Positions 33,703 to 42,881 of a stretch of 64,000 nt of DNA are shown piece by piece. Within the stretch, counting starts at the first letter, position 1. Each line of letters starts with the position of its first letter. The translations under genes were made by a program, and so were the position numbers. The stretch is from NCBI RefSeq assembly GCF_021272345.1, contig NZ_JAJSDQ010000007.1:45923-109922 (forward strand), written 5' to 3'. Source of the stretch: Ornithinimicrobium sediminis (GTDB taxonomy: Bacteria > Actinomycetota > Actinomycetes > Actinomycetales > Dermatophilaceae). The notes under the pieces are model-generated. The model was given only the letters and a program-made list of their open reading frames with translations, was not told the origin of the DNA and did no database searches.

Positions 33703-35481
33703 TCAGACGTGCGGGTTGCCACGGGTGCCACCGGTCTCGGTGCCCTTGCGTCCGGCCTGGTCGGTGTCGGGGCCTCCGAGCAGCTCCTCCATGACTCCCT
33801 TGTCGGGCTCGGGCGACTCCATCGTGGCCACGTTGGGGTGGTGCAGGTCGAAGGCGGGACGCTCCGAGCGGATCCGCGGGATCGTCGTGTAGTTGTGCCG
33901 CGGCGGCGGGCAGGAGGTCGCCCACTCCAGGGACATGCCGTAGCCCCACGGGTCGTCGACCTCCACCTTGGGGGTCTGGAACGACTTCCACACGGCATAC
34001 AGGAACGGCAGCATCGACACGGCCAGCACAAACGAGAAGACCGTGGAGATCTGGTTGAGGAGGGTGAAGTCGTCCTCGGGCATGTAGTCGGCATAGCGAC
34101 GCGGCATGCCGTAGACACCCAGCCAGTGCTGCACCAGGAACGTGCCGTGGAAGCCGATGAACAACAGCCAGAAGTGCCACTTGCCCAGCGTCTCGTCAAG
34201 CATGTGCCCGGTGAACTTCGGCCACCAGAAGTAGAAGCCGGCGAACATCGCGAACACCACGGTGCCGAACACCACGTAGTGGAAGTGCGCCACGACGAAG
34301 TAGGAGTCGGTGAGGTGGAAGTCCAGCGCGGGGCTGGACAGGATGACGCCGGTCAGACCGCCGAAGAGGAAGGTCACCAGGAAGCCGATCGCCCAGATCA
34401 TGGGCGTGGCGAAGACCAGGGTGCCGCGCCACATCGTGCCGATCCAGTTGAAGAACTTCACGCCCGTGGGCACCGCGATGAGCATCGTCATGATGGCGAA
34501 GAACTCCAGGAGCACGGCACCTGTGGCGTACATGTGGTGCGCCCACACGGCCATGGAGAGAGCCGCGATGGCAATCGTGGCGAAGACGAGGGTCTTGTAG
34601 CCGAACAGCGGCTTGCGGCTGAACACCGGGATGATCTCGGAGATCAGACCGAAGAAGGGCAGCGCGATGATGTAGACCTCGGGGTGACCGAAGAACCAGA
34701 ACAGGTGCTGCCAGAGCATCGCCCCACCGAAAGCGGGGTTGAAGATCTGCGCGTCCAACATCCTGTCGGCGGCCATGCCGAACAGCGCGGCCGCCAGCAC
34801 CGGGAAGACCATGAGCACGAGGATCGAGGTCACCAGGACCGTCCAGGTGAACATCGACATTCTGAACATCGTCATGCCAGGTGCGCGCATGCAGATGATC
34901 GTCGTGATGAAGTTGACAGCACCCAGGATGGTGCCGAAACCACCCAGTGCCAGACCCATGACCCACAGGTCACCGCCCAGACCCGGGCTGTGCGCTGCGC
35001 CCGCCAGCGGCTGGTAGGCAAACCACCCGAAGGAGGCCGCACCGGAGGGGGTCAGGAAGCCCGCGCCGGCGATGAGACCTCCGAAGAGGTAAAGCCAGTA
35101 GGCGAACATGTTGAGCCTCGGGAACGCCACGTCGGGCGCTCCGATCTGCAGCGGCATGAGCGCGTTGGCAAAGGCGGCGAACAGCGGTGTCGCGAAGAGC
35201 AGCAGCATGATCGTGCCGTGCATCGTGAACATCTGGTTGTACTGGTCAGGGTTGTCCACGACCTGCAGACCCGGGACAAACAGCTCCGCGCGGATGACCA
35301 GCGCCATCAGACCACCGAGCATGAACCACGCCATCGCGGTGATGAAGTAGAGGTTGCCGATGACCTTGTGGTCGGTCGTGGTCATCCAGGTGACCATCAG
35401 CTTGCCGAGGTTGCGCTTCGGCTGCCGCGGTGTGCCGGGGTCGGGGTAGACGCGCGTCTCGGGTCCGACGATCGTTGCCAT
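33703..35481 (-). CDS. ctaD: Cytochrome c oxidase subunit I
   Basis: A 592-residue catalytic subunit with twelve membrane spans. Heme a ligand is in [16 protein letters not shown], the CuB His and cross-linked Tyr in [16 protein letters not shown], and the two-His heme motif in [11 protein letters not shown]. Reduces oxygen to water and pumps protons. Its ATG overlaps the ctaC stop by one base (TAATG). Confidence 0.96.
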   Translation of the reverse strand: MATIVGPETRVYPDPGTPRQPKRNLGKLMVTWMTTTDHKVIGNLYFITAMAWFMLGGLMALVIRAELFVPGLQVVDNPDQYNQMFTMHGTIMLLLFATPLFAAFANALMPLQIGAPDVAFPRLNMFAYWLYLFGGLIAGAGFLTPSGAASFGWFAYQPLAGAAHSPGLGGDLWVMGLALGGFGTILGAVNFITTIICMRAPGMTMFRMSMFTWTVLVTSILVLMVFPVLAAALFGMAADRMLDAQIFNPAFGGAMLWQHLFWFFGHPEVYIIALPFFGLISEIIPVFSRKPLFGYKTLVFATIAIAALSMAVWAHHMYATGAVLLEFFAIMTMLIAVPTGVKFFNWIGTMWRGTLVFATPMIWAIGFLVTFLFGGLTGVILSSPALDFHLTDSYFVVAHFHYVVFGTVVFAMFAGFYFWWPKFTGHMLDETLGKWHFWLLFIGFHGTFLVQHWLGVYGMPRRYADYMPEDDFTLLNQISTVFSFVLAVSMLPFLYAVWKSFQTPKVEVDDPWGYGMSLEWATSCPPPRHNYTTIPRIRSERPAFDLHHPNVATMESPEPDKGVMEELLGGPDTDQAGRKGTETGGTRGNPHV

Positions 35482-36431
35482 TAGTTGCTCCCCTGGGACA
35501 CGCGCTCGTCGTCACCGGGGACGTAGACGCCTTCGTCCTCGTCCGGGTAGAAGGACTTGCGCTGCGGGTCGTCGTACAGCGGGTAGAGGTTGAGGTCGTT
35601 GCTCAGCTGACCTGAGGAGCCGGCGGCCTCGAGGTCGGTGACGAACTGGTCGTACTCGCCTTGTGGCACGACCTGGACCCGGAACAGCATCTGGGAGTGG
35701 TAGGCGCCGCACAGCTCCGCGCACTTGCCGGTGAAGGTGCCTTCCTCCGTGGTGACCACCTGGAAGCTGTTGACCCGACCGGGGATCATGTCGAGCTTCT
35801 TCATGAAGCCGGGCACCCAGAAGGAGTGGATGACGTCCCGCGAGGTCAGCACGAACTCGACGCGGCTGTCGACCGGGAGGACGATCGTCGGCAGGGTCTC
35901 GAACAACCCCTCCTCGCCGTCGCTCAGCCCGGAGGCCTGCACGCCCTCGATGTACACGTTGTCCTCGATGTAGTTGGCGTCCCAGGACCACTTCTTGCCG
36001 ATGACGTTGACCGTGACGTCGGGCTCCTGGTCTGAGCTCAGCACCTCGTTCTGCACCTCCACGGTCTTGCCGAAGAGCACCGCCACCATGAGCACGGGCA
36101 CGATCGTGTAGAGGATCTCGATGGGCACGTTGTAGCGGATCTGCGGTGGCAGCGCCTGGTCCTCGTGCCGGCGGCGGTAGGCCACCATGCACCACAGAAT
36201 GAGGCCCCACACCAGCACGCCCACCGCGAGAGCCGCGATCCAGGCGCCGTTCCACAGGGTGATGATCGCCGGGCCGTCCTCGGTGATGGGCTCGGGCATG
36301 TAGCCGCGTTCGAGGGCCGTGCCGCAGCCGGACAGCAGCAAGGCCGCTCCGGCCACCATCGTCATCATGGGCCAGTTGCGGCCGCGTCGGCGCTGAGCCG
36401 TTTCACCACGCCGTTGCAAAGCACACCTCAC
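35481..36431 (-). CDS. ctaC: Cytochrome c oxidase subunit II
   Basis: A 316-residue lipoprotein (lipobox ending LLLSGC) with two membrane spans and an external CuA domain: [14 protein letters not shown] supplies the copper ligands. I chose GTG 36431, which has a GGTGG ribosome-like site and gives MRCALQRRG, similar to relatives. GTG 36440 is three codons upstream. First gene of ctaC-ctaD-ctaF. Confidence 0.93.
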   Translation of the reverse strand: MRCALQRRGETAQRRRGRNWPMMTMVAGAALLLSGCGTALERGYMPEPITEDGPAIITLWNGAWIAALAVGVLVWGLILWCMVAYRRRHEDQALPPQIRYNVPIEILYTIVPVLMVAVLFGKTVEVQNEVLSSDQEPDVTVNVIGKKWSWDANYIEDNVYIEGVQASGLSDGEEGLFETLPTIVLPVDSRVEFVLTSRDVIHSFWVPGFMKKLDMIPGRVNSFQVVTTEEGTFTGKCAELCGAYHSQMLFRVQVVPQGEYDQFVTDLEAAGSSGQLSNDLNLYPLYDDPQRKSFYPDEDEGVYVPGDDERVSQGSN

Positions 36432-36443
36432 AGAGTCCACCGG

Positions 36444-37184
36444 TCAAGACTCGTCCAGCCTACCCCGGCCGGTCAGCCGTTCACCGCTCGGGTCCGGCCG
36501 TGTCCCGGGCGGTTCCGGCCAGCGATGCGGGCCGGTGACGACCGCCCCCACCAGCGAGAGGTATGCCGCGCGGCTCACGTCGCGCACGCCGAGGGTCGCC
36601 AGGTGGTCGGTGCGCCACTGCACGTCGACGACCCACGGCTCGGCCCCGCTGCTCTCCTCCAGGTGGCGGACCAGCCCGACGAGTGCTGCCTTGGAGGCGT
36701 CGGTGGCCCGGTGGAACATCGACTCCCCGGCGAACAGCCCGCCGATGCCGACCCCGTAGAGGCCGCCCACGAGCCGCCCGTCCTGCCAGGTCTCCACCGA
36801 GTGGGCCCAGCCCAGCCGGTGCAGGCGCAGGTATGCGGAGGCGATCTGGGGCGTGATCCACCGGCCGTGCCTGGCGGGGTCGGCACACTGGCGCACGACC
36901 TCCTCGAACGCGGTGTCGACCCGGGTCTCCAGGTGGCGCATCGACCGGCGCAACGAACGGCTGACGTGCAGGTCACCGGGCAGCAGCACGCCTCGCGGGT
37001 CGGGCGACCACCAGCCGACGGGCGCGGCGCCGTCCTCCCCCAGGCCCATCGGGAAGAGCCCGTGCCGGTAGGCACGCAGCAGTGTGCCCGGCGCCAGGTC
37101 GGCGCCGACGCCGACGAGGTCCTCCCCCGGCTCGGCCTGCGCCACACTCAGCTGCCACGGGCTCGCGGGCGGTTCGATCGGCAT
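36444..37184 (-). CDS. aat: Leucyl/phenylalanyl-tRNA--protein transferase
   Basis: A 246-residue N-end-rule enzyme that adds Leu or Phe to proteins with N-terminal Arg or Lys and marks them for ClpS/ClpAP-type degradation. It shows AYRHGLFPMG, WWSPDPRGVLLP, VETWQDGRLVGGLYGVGIGG, FAGESMFHRATDASKAAL. It lies 5 bases after the adenosine-kinase-like gene, so they form an operon. Confidence 0.93.
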   Translation of the reverse strand: MPIEPPASPWQLSVAQAEPGEDLVGVGADLAPGTLLRAYRHGLFPMGLGEDGAAPVGWWSPDPRGVLLPGDLHVSRSLRRSMRHLETRVDTAFEEVVRQCADPARHGRWITPQIASAYLRLHRLGWAHSVETWQDGRLVGGLYGVGIGGLFAGESMFHRATDASKAALVGLVRHLEESSGAEPWVVDVQWRTDHLATLGVRDVSRAAYLSLVGAVVTGPHRWPEPPGTRPDPSGERLTGRGRLDES

Positions 37185-37189
37185 ACGGC

Positions 37190-38173
37190 TCAGCGGTCGT
37201 GCCCGAGATGAGGCTCGATCTCCGCAGCGGCCTCCTCGCCGTAGGTGCGGCGCAGCCGGCCCAGGACGTCGTCGCGGGTCATGTCGTACTCCTGCGTGCC
37301 GACGGTCTCCAGCACGTAGGACGCCATGACGGCACCGACCTGTGCCGAGCGCTCGTGGCACAGCCCCCAGGCCAGCCCGGACAGGAAGCCCGCCCGGAAC
37401 CCGTCGCCCACCCCGGTCGGGTCGACCCGGGGCACGTCGGTGACCGCGCCGACGTGGACCGGCTCGGCGCCGGCGCTGTAGACACTGCAGCCGTCCTTGC
37501 CCCGGGTGATGACGCGGGTGCGCACGCGGCGCTGGATCTCCTCGGCGTCCCAGCCGGTCTTGCGCTCGGTGAGGTGGGCCTCGTAGTCGTTGGTGACGAG
37601 GTAGGTCGCGCCGTCGACGAGCCGCCGGATGGAGGCGCCGTCCATGACGTTGAGCTGCTGGGAGGGGTCGGCGGCGAACGGCAGCCGCCGGGTGCGGCAC
37701 TCCTCGCTGTGCCGCAGCATCGCCTGCGGGTCGTCAGGGCTGATCATCACCAGGTCCAGGCCGCCGACGCTGTCGAGGATCGGCCCCAGCTCGATGTTGC
37801 GCGCCTCGCTCATCGCCCCGGAGTAGAAGCTCGCGATCTGTGCCATGTCCTCGTCGGTGGTGACGATGAAGCGCGCGGTGTGCCGCACCTCCGAGACGAG
37901 CACGTGCTCGCACACGACGCCGTGCCGCTCCAGCCAGGAGCGGTAGGAGGCGAAGTCCTCCCCCACCGCGCCGACGAGCAGCGGTCGGTGGCCGAGCTTG
38001 GCCATGCCGAAGCAGACGTTGGCGGCGATCCCGCCGCGGCGCACCTGCAGGTCGTCGACCAGGAAGGAGACGGAGATCTTGTGCAGCTCCTCGGGCACCA
38101 GCGACTCGGCGAACCGCCCCTGGTAGGTCATCAGGTGGTCGGTCGCGATGGACCCGCAGACGGCGAACTTCAT
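37190..38173 (-). CDS. adoK: PfkB-family sugar/adenosine kinase (AdoK-like)
   Basis: A 327-residue ribokinase-fold enzyme. It has GGIAANVCFGMAKLG near the N-terminus and the catalytic DPTGVGDGFRAGFLSG near 255. Gene position beside erpA, aat and ctaC matches Rv2202c, the mycobacterial adenosine kinase. ATG 38173 follows TAGGTT by 7 bases. Confidence 0.88.
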   Translation of the reverse strand: MKFAVCGSIATDHLMTYQGRFAESLVPEELHKISVSFLVDDLQVRRGGIAANVCFGMAKLGHRPLLVGAVGEDFASYRSWLERHGVVCEHVLVSEVRHTARFIVTTDEDMAQIASFYSGAMSEARNIELGPILDSVGGLDLVMISPDDPQAMLRHSEECRTRRLPFAADPSQQLNVMDGASIRRLVDGATYLVTNDYEAHLTERKTGWDAEEIQRRVRTRVITRGKDGCSVYSAGAEPVHVGAVTDVPRVDPTGVGDGFRAGFLSGLAWGLCHERSAQVGAVMASYVLETVGTQEYDMTRDDVLGRLRRTYGEEAAAEIEPHLGHDR

Positions 38174-38180
38174 GGCGGCA

Positions 38181-38186
38181 AACCTA
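38181..38186 (-). promoter_or_regulatory. -10 element, leaderless adoK-aat transcript
   Basis: TAGGTT, 7 bases, ATG 38173 on the minus strand. Confidence 0.55.
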
Positions 38187-38260
38187 TCCGACGACGACGC
38201 CCGCCCGGCCGGTCGCAGGACCGGCGGGGCGGGCGTGGTGTCGACCCGTGAGGGGCCGGC

Positions 38261-38632
38261 TCAGCTGAAGGAGTCGCCGCAGGCGCAGGAGCTGCCCGCG
38301 TTGGGGTTGTCGATGGTGAAGCCCTGCTTCTCGATCGTGTCGGCGAAGTCGATGGTGGCGCCGTCGAGGTAGGGAGCACTCATCCGGTCGATGACCACCT
38401 CGACACCGTCGAAGTCACGCACCAGGTCGCCGTCGAGGGTGCGCTCGTCGAAGTAGAGCTGGTAGATCAGGCCGGAGCAGCCGCCGGGCTGCACGCCCAC
38501 GCGCAGGCGGAGGTCGTCACGGCCCTCCTGCTCGAGCAGGCTCTTGACCTTGCCCGCAGCCAGGTCGGTCAGCACCACACCGTGGGCGGCGTCGGTGCTG
38601 CTCTGGGTGGTGTGGGTGTCCTGAACGCTCAT
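38261..38632 (-). CDS. erpA: Iron-sulfur cluster insertion protein ErpA (HesB/IscA family)
   Basis: A 123-residue A-type carrier. Cluster ligands are the Cys in QPGGCSGLIYQL and the pair in SSCACGDSFS at the C-terminus. It delivers Fe-S clusters to apo-enzymes; candidates in this window are QcrA, LipA and possibly the UvrC-like protein. Start ATG 38632; CAGGAT lies 8 bases ahead. Confidence 0.94.
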   Translation of the reverse strand: MSVQDTHTTQSSTDAAHGVVLTDLAAGKVKSLLEQEGRDDLRLRVGVQPGGCSGLIYQLYFDERTLDGDLVRDFDGVEVVIDRMSAPYLDGATIDFADTIEKQGFTIDNPNAGSSCACGDSFS

Positions 38633-38714
38633 GCGGTGCAATCCTGTCGTCTCGGGGGTGGTGCTGCGGGTGGAACGCCTGAGCGCGCCGAGGTTGTTCC
38701 CGCCGGGCACCAGC

Positions 38715-39827
38715 CTACGCCTCGGTCGGCGGGGGTGCGGCCGGCGGCGGGGTCGGGGCGGGTGACCAGGTGCGCGCCACCCGGGCTGCCAGGCCGGACA
38801 GGTCCTCACCGTCGCGCACGGCGTAGGTGCCGCTGATCCCCAGGGCCATGCCCTCGCGCCGGCCGACCATCACCTCCCTGGCCAGCACCACGGAGGGCGC
38901 GGCCACGTCGAGGGCTGCGCTCGCCGTCTCGGCCACCACGCCGTCGTGCACGGTGTGCCAGTCGTAGACGTCGGTGCCCAGCACCACCAGCGCACCGGCG
39001 AGCCGCTCACGGACGCCCAGCTCGTCCAGCAGGAGCCGCGCCCCGGGCTCGGTGCGGGCGCCGAGCCGCTGCACGGCATACCCCACCCCTCCGCCGAGGC
39101 CCGCGCCGGGCTCGCGCTCCGGCTTGCGCCGCAGACCCGAGAGCAGGTCCTTGGGTGGCGGCAGACGGCGGTCGACGAGCTCGACGAGCGCCCCCATCCC
39201 GCGCTCGAGCTCCTGCGTGAGCTCGACGTCCAGCCCGTGCTCTGTGCCGAGCGTCGCGCTCGCGCCGTGGAAGCCGGTCAGCGGCAGCTCGGTCGCGGCG
39301 GCGAGCACCAGCCGCGTGCCCGACCAGTCGGCGCGGACGTCGGCGAGGCCGGCCAGGTCCTCACCGGCGCCCAGGGCCACGAGCAGGCCCCGCCCGCCGT
39401 CGTGGGTGGCCAGGTCGCCCACCCCGAGCACGACCCGGTCGGCCCCCGCGCCGCGGGCGGCGAGCAGCAGCTCACCGACCCCCGCGCTGCTCAGGGTCTG
39501 GGGGTGCAGCAGGGCGCTCTCGGCGACCAGGTGCCGTCCGGCGGCGTGGGCGGCGTCCAGGTATGCCGTGCGCACACCGTCGCGCTCACGCGTCACGATC
39601 TGTGCGGGCACCTCCCCGCCGGCCGGTCCGTGGACGACGACCGGCGTGGCCCGGCTGCCGGGCACGGCGGCGACGGCGTCGGCGAACCCCGGGCCCCCGT
39701 CGGACAGCGCCCAGGCCTCGACGTGGTCGTGCGGTGCCTGGCGCTGCCACCCCTGGCTGAGCCGGGTCGCGGCGAGCGCCGCACCCACCTGGTGGCCGAA
39801 CCTGTCGGACACGACGACGACACGCAT
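38715..39827 (-). CDS. Glycerate kinase (type I, GarK/GlxK family)
   Basis: A 370-residue kinase converting D-glycerate to phosphoglycerate. It has VVSDRFGHQVGAALAATRL at the N-terminus, LGVGDLATHDGGRGLLVALG and GGGVGYAVQRLGARTEPGA. Ends in a proline-rich tail. It lies 12 bases after trpS and matches the Rv2205c position. Confidence 0.87.
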   Translation of the reverse strand: MRVVVVSDRFGHQVGAALAATRLSQGWQRQAPHDHVEAWALSDGGPGFADAVAAVPGSRATPVVVHGPAGGEVPAQIVTRERDGVRTAYLDAAHAAGRHLVAESALLHPQTLSSAGVGELLLAARGAGADRVVLGVGDLATHDGGRGLLVALGAGEDLAGLADVRADWSGTRLVLAAATELPLTGFHGASATLGTEHGLDVELTQELERGMGALVELVDRRLPPPKDLLSGLRRKPEREPGAGLGGGVGYAVQRLGARTEPGARLLLDELGVRERLAGALVVLGTDVYDWHTVHDGVVAETASAALDVAAPSVVLAREVMVGRREGMALGISGTYAVRDGEDLSGLAARVARTWSPAPTPPPAAPPPTEA

Positions 39828-39839
39828 CGGCGCCTCGTC

Positions 39840-41000
39840 TCAGACGTACTGCATCTGCATGGCCTGGCGCACCTCGTCGAGCGTCTGCTCGGCGACGGCG
39901 CTCGCACGGGCGTTGCCCTGGGCCAGCACCTGCAGGAGGTATGCCGGGTCGGCGGCCAGCTCGGCACGGCGCGCCCGGATGGGGGCGAAGTGCTCGTTGA
40001 CGGCCTCGGTCACGACCTTCTTGAGGGCGCCACCACCGCCGTCACCGATCTCCTGGGCGACCTCGTGCGGCTCGCGACCCGAGGCGAGCGCGGCGAGGAG
40101 CACGAGGTTGGACACCTCGGGGCGGCGCACCGGGTCGTAGGTGATGTGGCGGTCGGAGTCGGTGACGGCCTTCCTGAGCACCTTGGCCGTGGTGTCGGCG
40201 TCCATGCCCAGCTCGATGGTGTTGCCCCGTGACTTGCTCATCTTCTGGCCGTCGGTGCCCAGCAGGTTGGTGGCCTGGGACAGCAGGGCCTCGGGGGTCG
40301 GGAAGACGGGGCGGTCGGCGTGCACCCGCCCGTAGCGCTCGTCGAAGCGGCGGGCGACGACCCTGGCCTGCTCCAGGTGCGGCAGCTGGTCCTTGCCCAC
40401 GGGCACGAGGTTGGCCTTGCAGAAGAGGATGTCGGCGGCCTGGTGCACGGGGTAGGTGAGCAGCAGGCCGGACATCGGGCGGCCCCCGGTGGCCTCGAAC
40501 TCCGCCTTGACCGTCGGGTTGCGCCGCAGCTCGGAGTCGGTGACCAGGGACAGGAAGGGCAGCATCAGCTGGTTGAGCGCCGGCACGGAGGAGTGCGTGA
40601 AGATCGTCGTCCGCTCGGGGTCCAGGCCCACGGACAGGTAGTCGGCGATGAGCGAGAGCACCCGGTCACGGATGGCCCCCACGGCGTCACGGTCGGTGAT
40701 GACCTGGTAGTCGGCGACGACCAGGAAGGTCTCCACCCCCTTGCGCTGCAGCACCACGCGGTTGGCGAGCGTCCCGAAGTAGTGGCCCAGGTGCAGGTTG
40801 CCGGTCGGCCGGTCTCCCGTCAGCACCCGGAAGCGCCCGGGGTCGGTCTCGATCTGTGCCTCGATCTGCGCCGAGCGGGCCACTGTGCGCTGCAGCGAGG
40901 CCTCGGACGAGGAGTCGGCGAGAGCCTGGGCCGCGCTGTCGTCGGCGCCGGACGGCGAAGGGACGGACAACGGCGACGATGACGAGGTGCTGGTGCTCAT
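39840..41000 (-). CDS. trpS: Tryptophanyl-tRNA synthetase
   Basis: A 386-residue class Ic synthetase. The HIGH-like motif is TGNLHLGHYFG and the second signature is KMSKSRGNTIEL. A 45-residue Ser-rich, acidic N-terminal extension precedes the core. TACTGT lies 9 bases before the ATG and no ribosome site is visible. Glycerate kinase is probably cotranscribed. Confidence 0.94.
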   Translation of the reverse strand: MSTSTSSSSPLSVPSPSGADDSAAQALADSSSEASLQRTVARSAQIEAQIETDPGRFRVLTGDRPTGNLHLGHYFGTLANRVVLQRKGVETFLVVADYQVITDRDAVGAIRDRVLSLIADYLSVGLDPERTTIFTHSSVPALNQLMLPFLSLVTDSELRRNPTVKAEFEATGGRPMSGLLLTYPVHQAADILFCKANLVPVGKDQLPHLEQARVVARRFDERYGRVHADRPVFPTPEALLSQATNLLGTDGQKMSKSRGNTIELGMDADTTAKVLRKAVTDSDRHITYDPVRRPEVSNLVLLAALASGREPHEVAQEIGDGGGGALKKVVTEAVNEHFAPIRARRAELAADPAYLLQVLAQGNARASAVAEQTLDEVRQAMQMQYV

Positions 41001-41138
41001 AGTGGCGCCACAGTACTGGCTCCTTCCTCTGACCCCCGTCCTCGCATGATCGCTGCAGGTCGGCCGTACCGCCGACGCGCTTTAGCCGCTACGATGGCGC
41101 CTGTCGGACAGTGCGCAGGGGTCCGTGCCGTTCCGTGT

Positions 41139-41164
41139 CGCCGAGATCAGAGTGGATCTCGGCG
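41139..41164. promoter_or_regulatory. Perfect 10-bp inverted repeat upstream of the Cys-rich secreted protein
   Basis: CGCCGAGATC and GATCTCGGCG flank a 6-base loop AGAGTG. No T-run follows, so it is either an operator or a weak terminator. It ends 30 bases before the TTGACG of the next promoter. Confidence 0.6.
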
Positions 41165-41193
41165 CGTCATCCTGCGACAAGGCGCTGAATCGC

Positions 41194-41222
41194 TTGACGG
41201 GTCTGTTATGTCACGCGAGGAT
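41194..41222 (+). promoter_or_regulatory. Probable promoter of the Cys-rich secreted protein
   Basis: TTGACG and GAGGAT are separated by 17 bases. It predicts a start near 41229 and a 35-base leader carrying AGGGGGA. This is the clearest -35 in the window. Confidence 0.55.
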
Positions 41223-41263
41223 GACTTCCGTTGTTCCACATCGCACCCTCAGGGGGACCACCC

Positions 41264-41782
41264 GTGACCACTCCATCCTCGTCGCCTCGCCCAGGCCGGC
41301 GCACTCTCGTCAAGGGCGCGGCTTGGGCCGCGCCAGCTGTGGCGGTGGCTTCTGCAGCCCCTGCCTACGCACAGTCCCCTCCGCCGGACTGCTTGGACGT
41401 GGCCTTCAGCGGCGACAGCTGCAAGTGCCCTGGACAGGGTCAGAACGACTTCAGCTACAACCTCTCGGTCTGCTTCACGAACACCTGCCCAGCCGGTTCG
41501 GACCCGATCACGGTCACGGTGCTCCGCCTCGTCAGCAACTCTGGTGTGACGCTCTGTCCGACTGAGTCCGAAGTCCTGGTCATAGCCCCGGGGGCGACGG
41601 TGTGTACGGCTACGCGGTGGTACTTCTCCGCGAACAGCGCGAACTTCATCGACGTGGTCTACAGGATCGGCGACGGACCCGAGACCAGCACGCCCGGTCA
41701 GGGTCTTGCCTCACCCCCCGACTGCGGCACCCAGGAAGGCCAGGCCTCCTGCGAGGATGCGCCGGAGTCCTGCGTTCCCTGA
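41264..41782 (+). CDS. Tat-exported cysteine-rich protein of unknown function
   Basis: A 172-residue protein. Signal: PGRRTLVKGAAWAAPAVAVA with a twin arginine, then cleavage near AYA-QS. The mature part has ten cysteines and a beta-rich look (ITVTVLRLVSNSGVTL), like a small secreted domain stabilised by disulfides. GTG 41264 has AGGGGGA 6 bases ahead; the ATG at 41231 would precede the signal. Codon use is less G/C-biased than neighbours (TCT, ACT and GCT appear), so it may have been acquired. It stands alone between two terminator-like palindromes. Confidence 0.78.
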   Translation: MTTPSSSPRPGRRTLVKGAAWAAPAVAVASAAPAYAQSPPPDCLDVAFSGDSCKCPGQGQNDFSYNLSVCFTNTCPAGSDPITVTVLRLVSNSGVTLCPTESEVLVIAPGATVCTATRWYFSANSANFIDVVYRIGDGPETSTPGQGLASPPDCGTQEGQASCEDAPESCVP

Positions 41783-41814
41783 CCCGTCAGACCTCGCCAG
41801 CTGACCCGACATAG

Positions 41815-41854
41815 CGAAGGGCCGCCACCGGAGAGATCCGGTAGCGGCCCTTCG
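41815..41854. terminator. Bidirectional terminator between convergent genes
   Basis: CGAAGGGCCGC pairs with GCGGCCCTTCG, and ACCGG with CCGGT inside, around AGAGAT. It lies 32 bases after the Cys-rich protein and 10 bases after (in its direction) the GST stop. Confidence 0.85.
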
Positions 41855-41864
41855 TCATGTCCGG

Positions 41865-42881
41865 TCAGCGGTTGAGCAGCGGGTTGGCACCGGTGACCCG
41901 CTCGGCCTCGGAGACCGGCCCGGGTGCCGTGCCGTCGCCGAAGGGCGAACCACCCAGCCCCTCGCGGCCGTGGGGGCTCAGCCACGGGGCGAGCTCGGGC
42001 CCGGCCGGGACCACCCCGGTCGGGTTGATGTCCAGGTGCGTGGCGTAGTAGTGCGCCTTGATCTGGTCGAAGTCGCAGGTGTCGCCGAAGCCGGGGGTCT
42101 GGAAGAGGTCACGGGCGTAGGCCCACAGCACCGGCATCTCGCTCAGCGTGGAGCGGTTGCACTTGAAGTGGCCGTGGTAGACGGCGTCGAAGCGCACCAG
42201 GGTCGTGAAGAGCCGGATGTCGGCCTCGGTGATGTGGTCGCCCACGAGGTAGCGCCGGGTCGCGAGACGCTCGGAGAGCCAGTCCAGCCGGGCGAACAGC
42301 TGGTGGTAGGCCCGCTCGTAGGAGGCCTGCTTGCCGGCGAAGCCGCACCGGTAGACCCCGTTGTTGACGTCCTCGTAGACGAGCTGGGCCACCTCCTCGA
42401 TCTCCGCGCGCAGGTGCTCCGGGTAGAGGTCGGGAGCACCGTCACGGTGGTGCGCGGTCCACTGGGTGGAGAAGTCCACCGTGATCTGGCGGAAGTCGTT
42501 GGTGACGACCTGGCCGGTGGCGATCTCCACGACGGCCGGCACGGTGACCCCGGGCCGGTAGCCGTCGGGTCGCGCCTCGTAGGCGTCCTTGAGCCGCGGG
42601 ACCCCGAGCACGGGGTCGACCTCGCCGGGGTCGAGGTCGAAGGTCCAGCTGTCGGCGTCGTGCACCGGGCCACAGATGCCCATGGAGATGGCGTCCTCCA
42701 GGCCCAGCAGACGCCGCACGATCGTCGTGCGGTGCGCCCACGGGCAGGCGCGCGCCACCACGAGCCGGTAGCGGCCCGGCTCCACGGCATACCCGTCGGG
42801 CGTGCCGTCGGCGGTGATGCGCGTGTTGATGTAGCGGGTGTCCCGCTCGAAGTCCTCTTCCACGTAGCTGCCTGAGCTCAT
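41865..42881 (-). CDS. Glutathionyl-hydroquinone reductase-like GST (Xi class)
   Basis: A 338-residue protein with the CPWAHR redox motif (VVARACPWAHRTTIVRRLLG) and the C-terminal GST helices (VYRCGFAGKQASYERAY). Xi-class enzymes reduce glutathionyl-hydroquinones. Actinobacteria mostly use mycothiol, so the natural thiol here is uncertain. ATG 42881 overlaps the M20 stop (ATGA). Confidence 0.88.
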   Translation of the reverse strand: MSSGSYVEEDFERDTRYINTRITADGTPDGYAVEPGRYRLVVARACPWAHRTTIVRRLLGLEDAISMGICGPVHDADSWTFDLDPGEVDPVLGVPRLKDAYEARPDGYRPGVTVPAVVEIATGQVVTNDFRQITVDFSTQWTAHHRDGAPDLYPEHLRAEIEEVAQLVYEDVNNGVYRCGFAGKQASYERAYHQLFARLDWLSERLATRRYLVGDHITEADIRLFTTLVRFDAVYHGHFKCNRSTLSEMPVLWAYARDLFQTPGFGDTCDFDQIKAHYYATHLDINPTGVVPAGPELAPWLSPHGREGLGGSPFGDGTAPGPVSEAERVTGANPLLNR

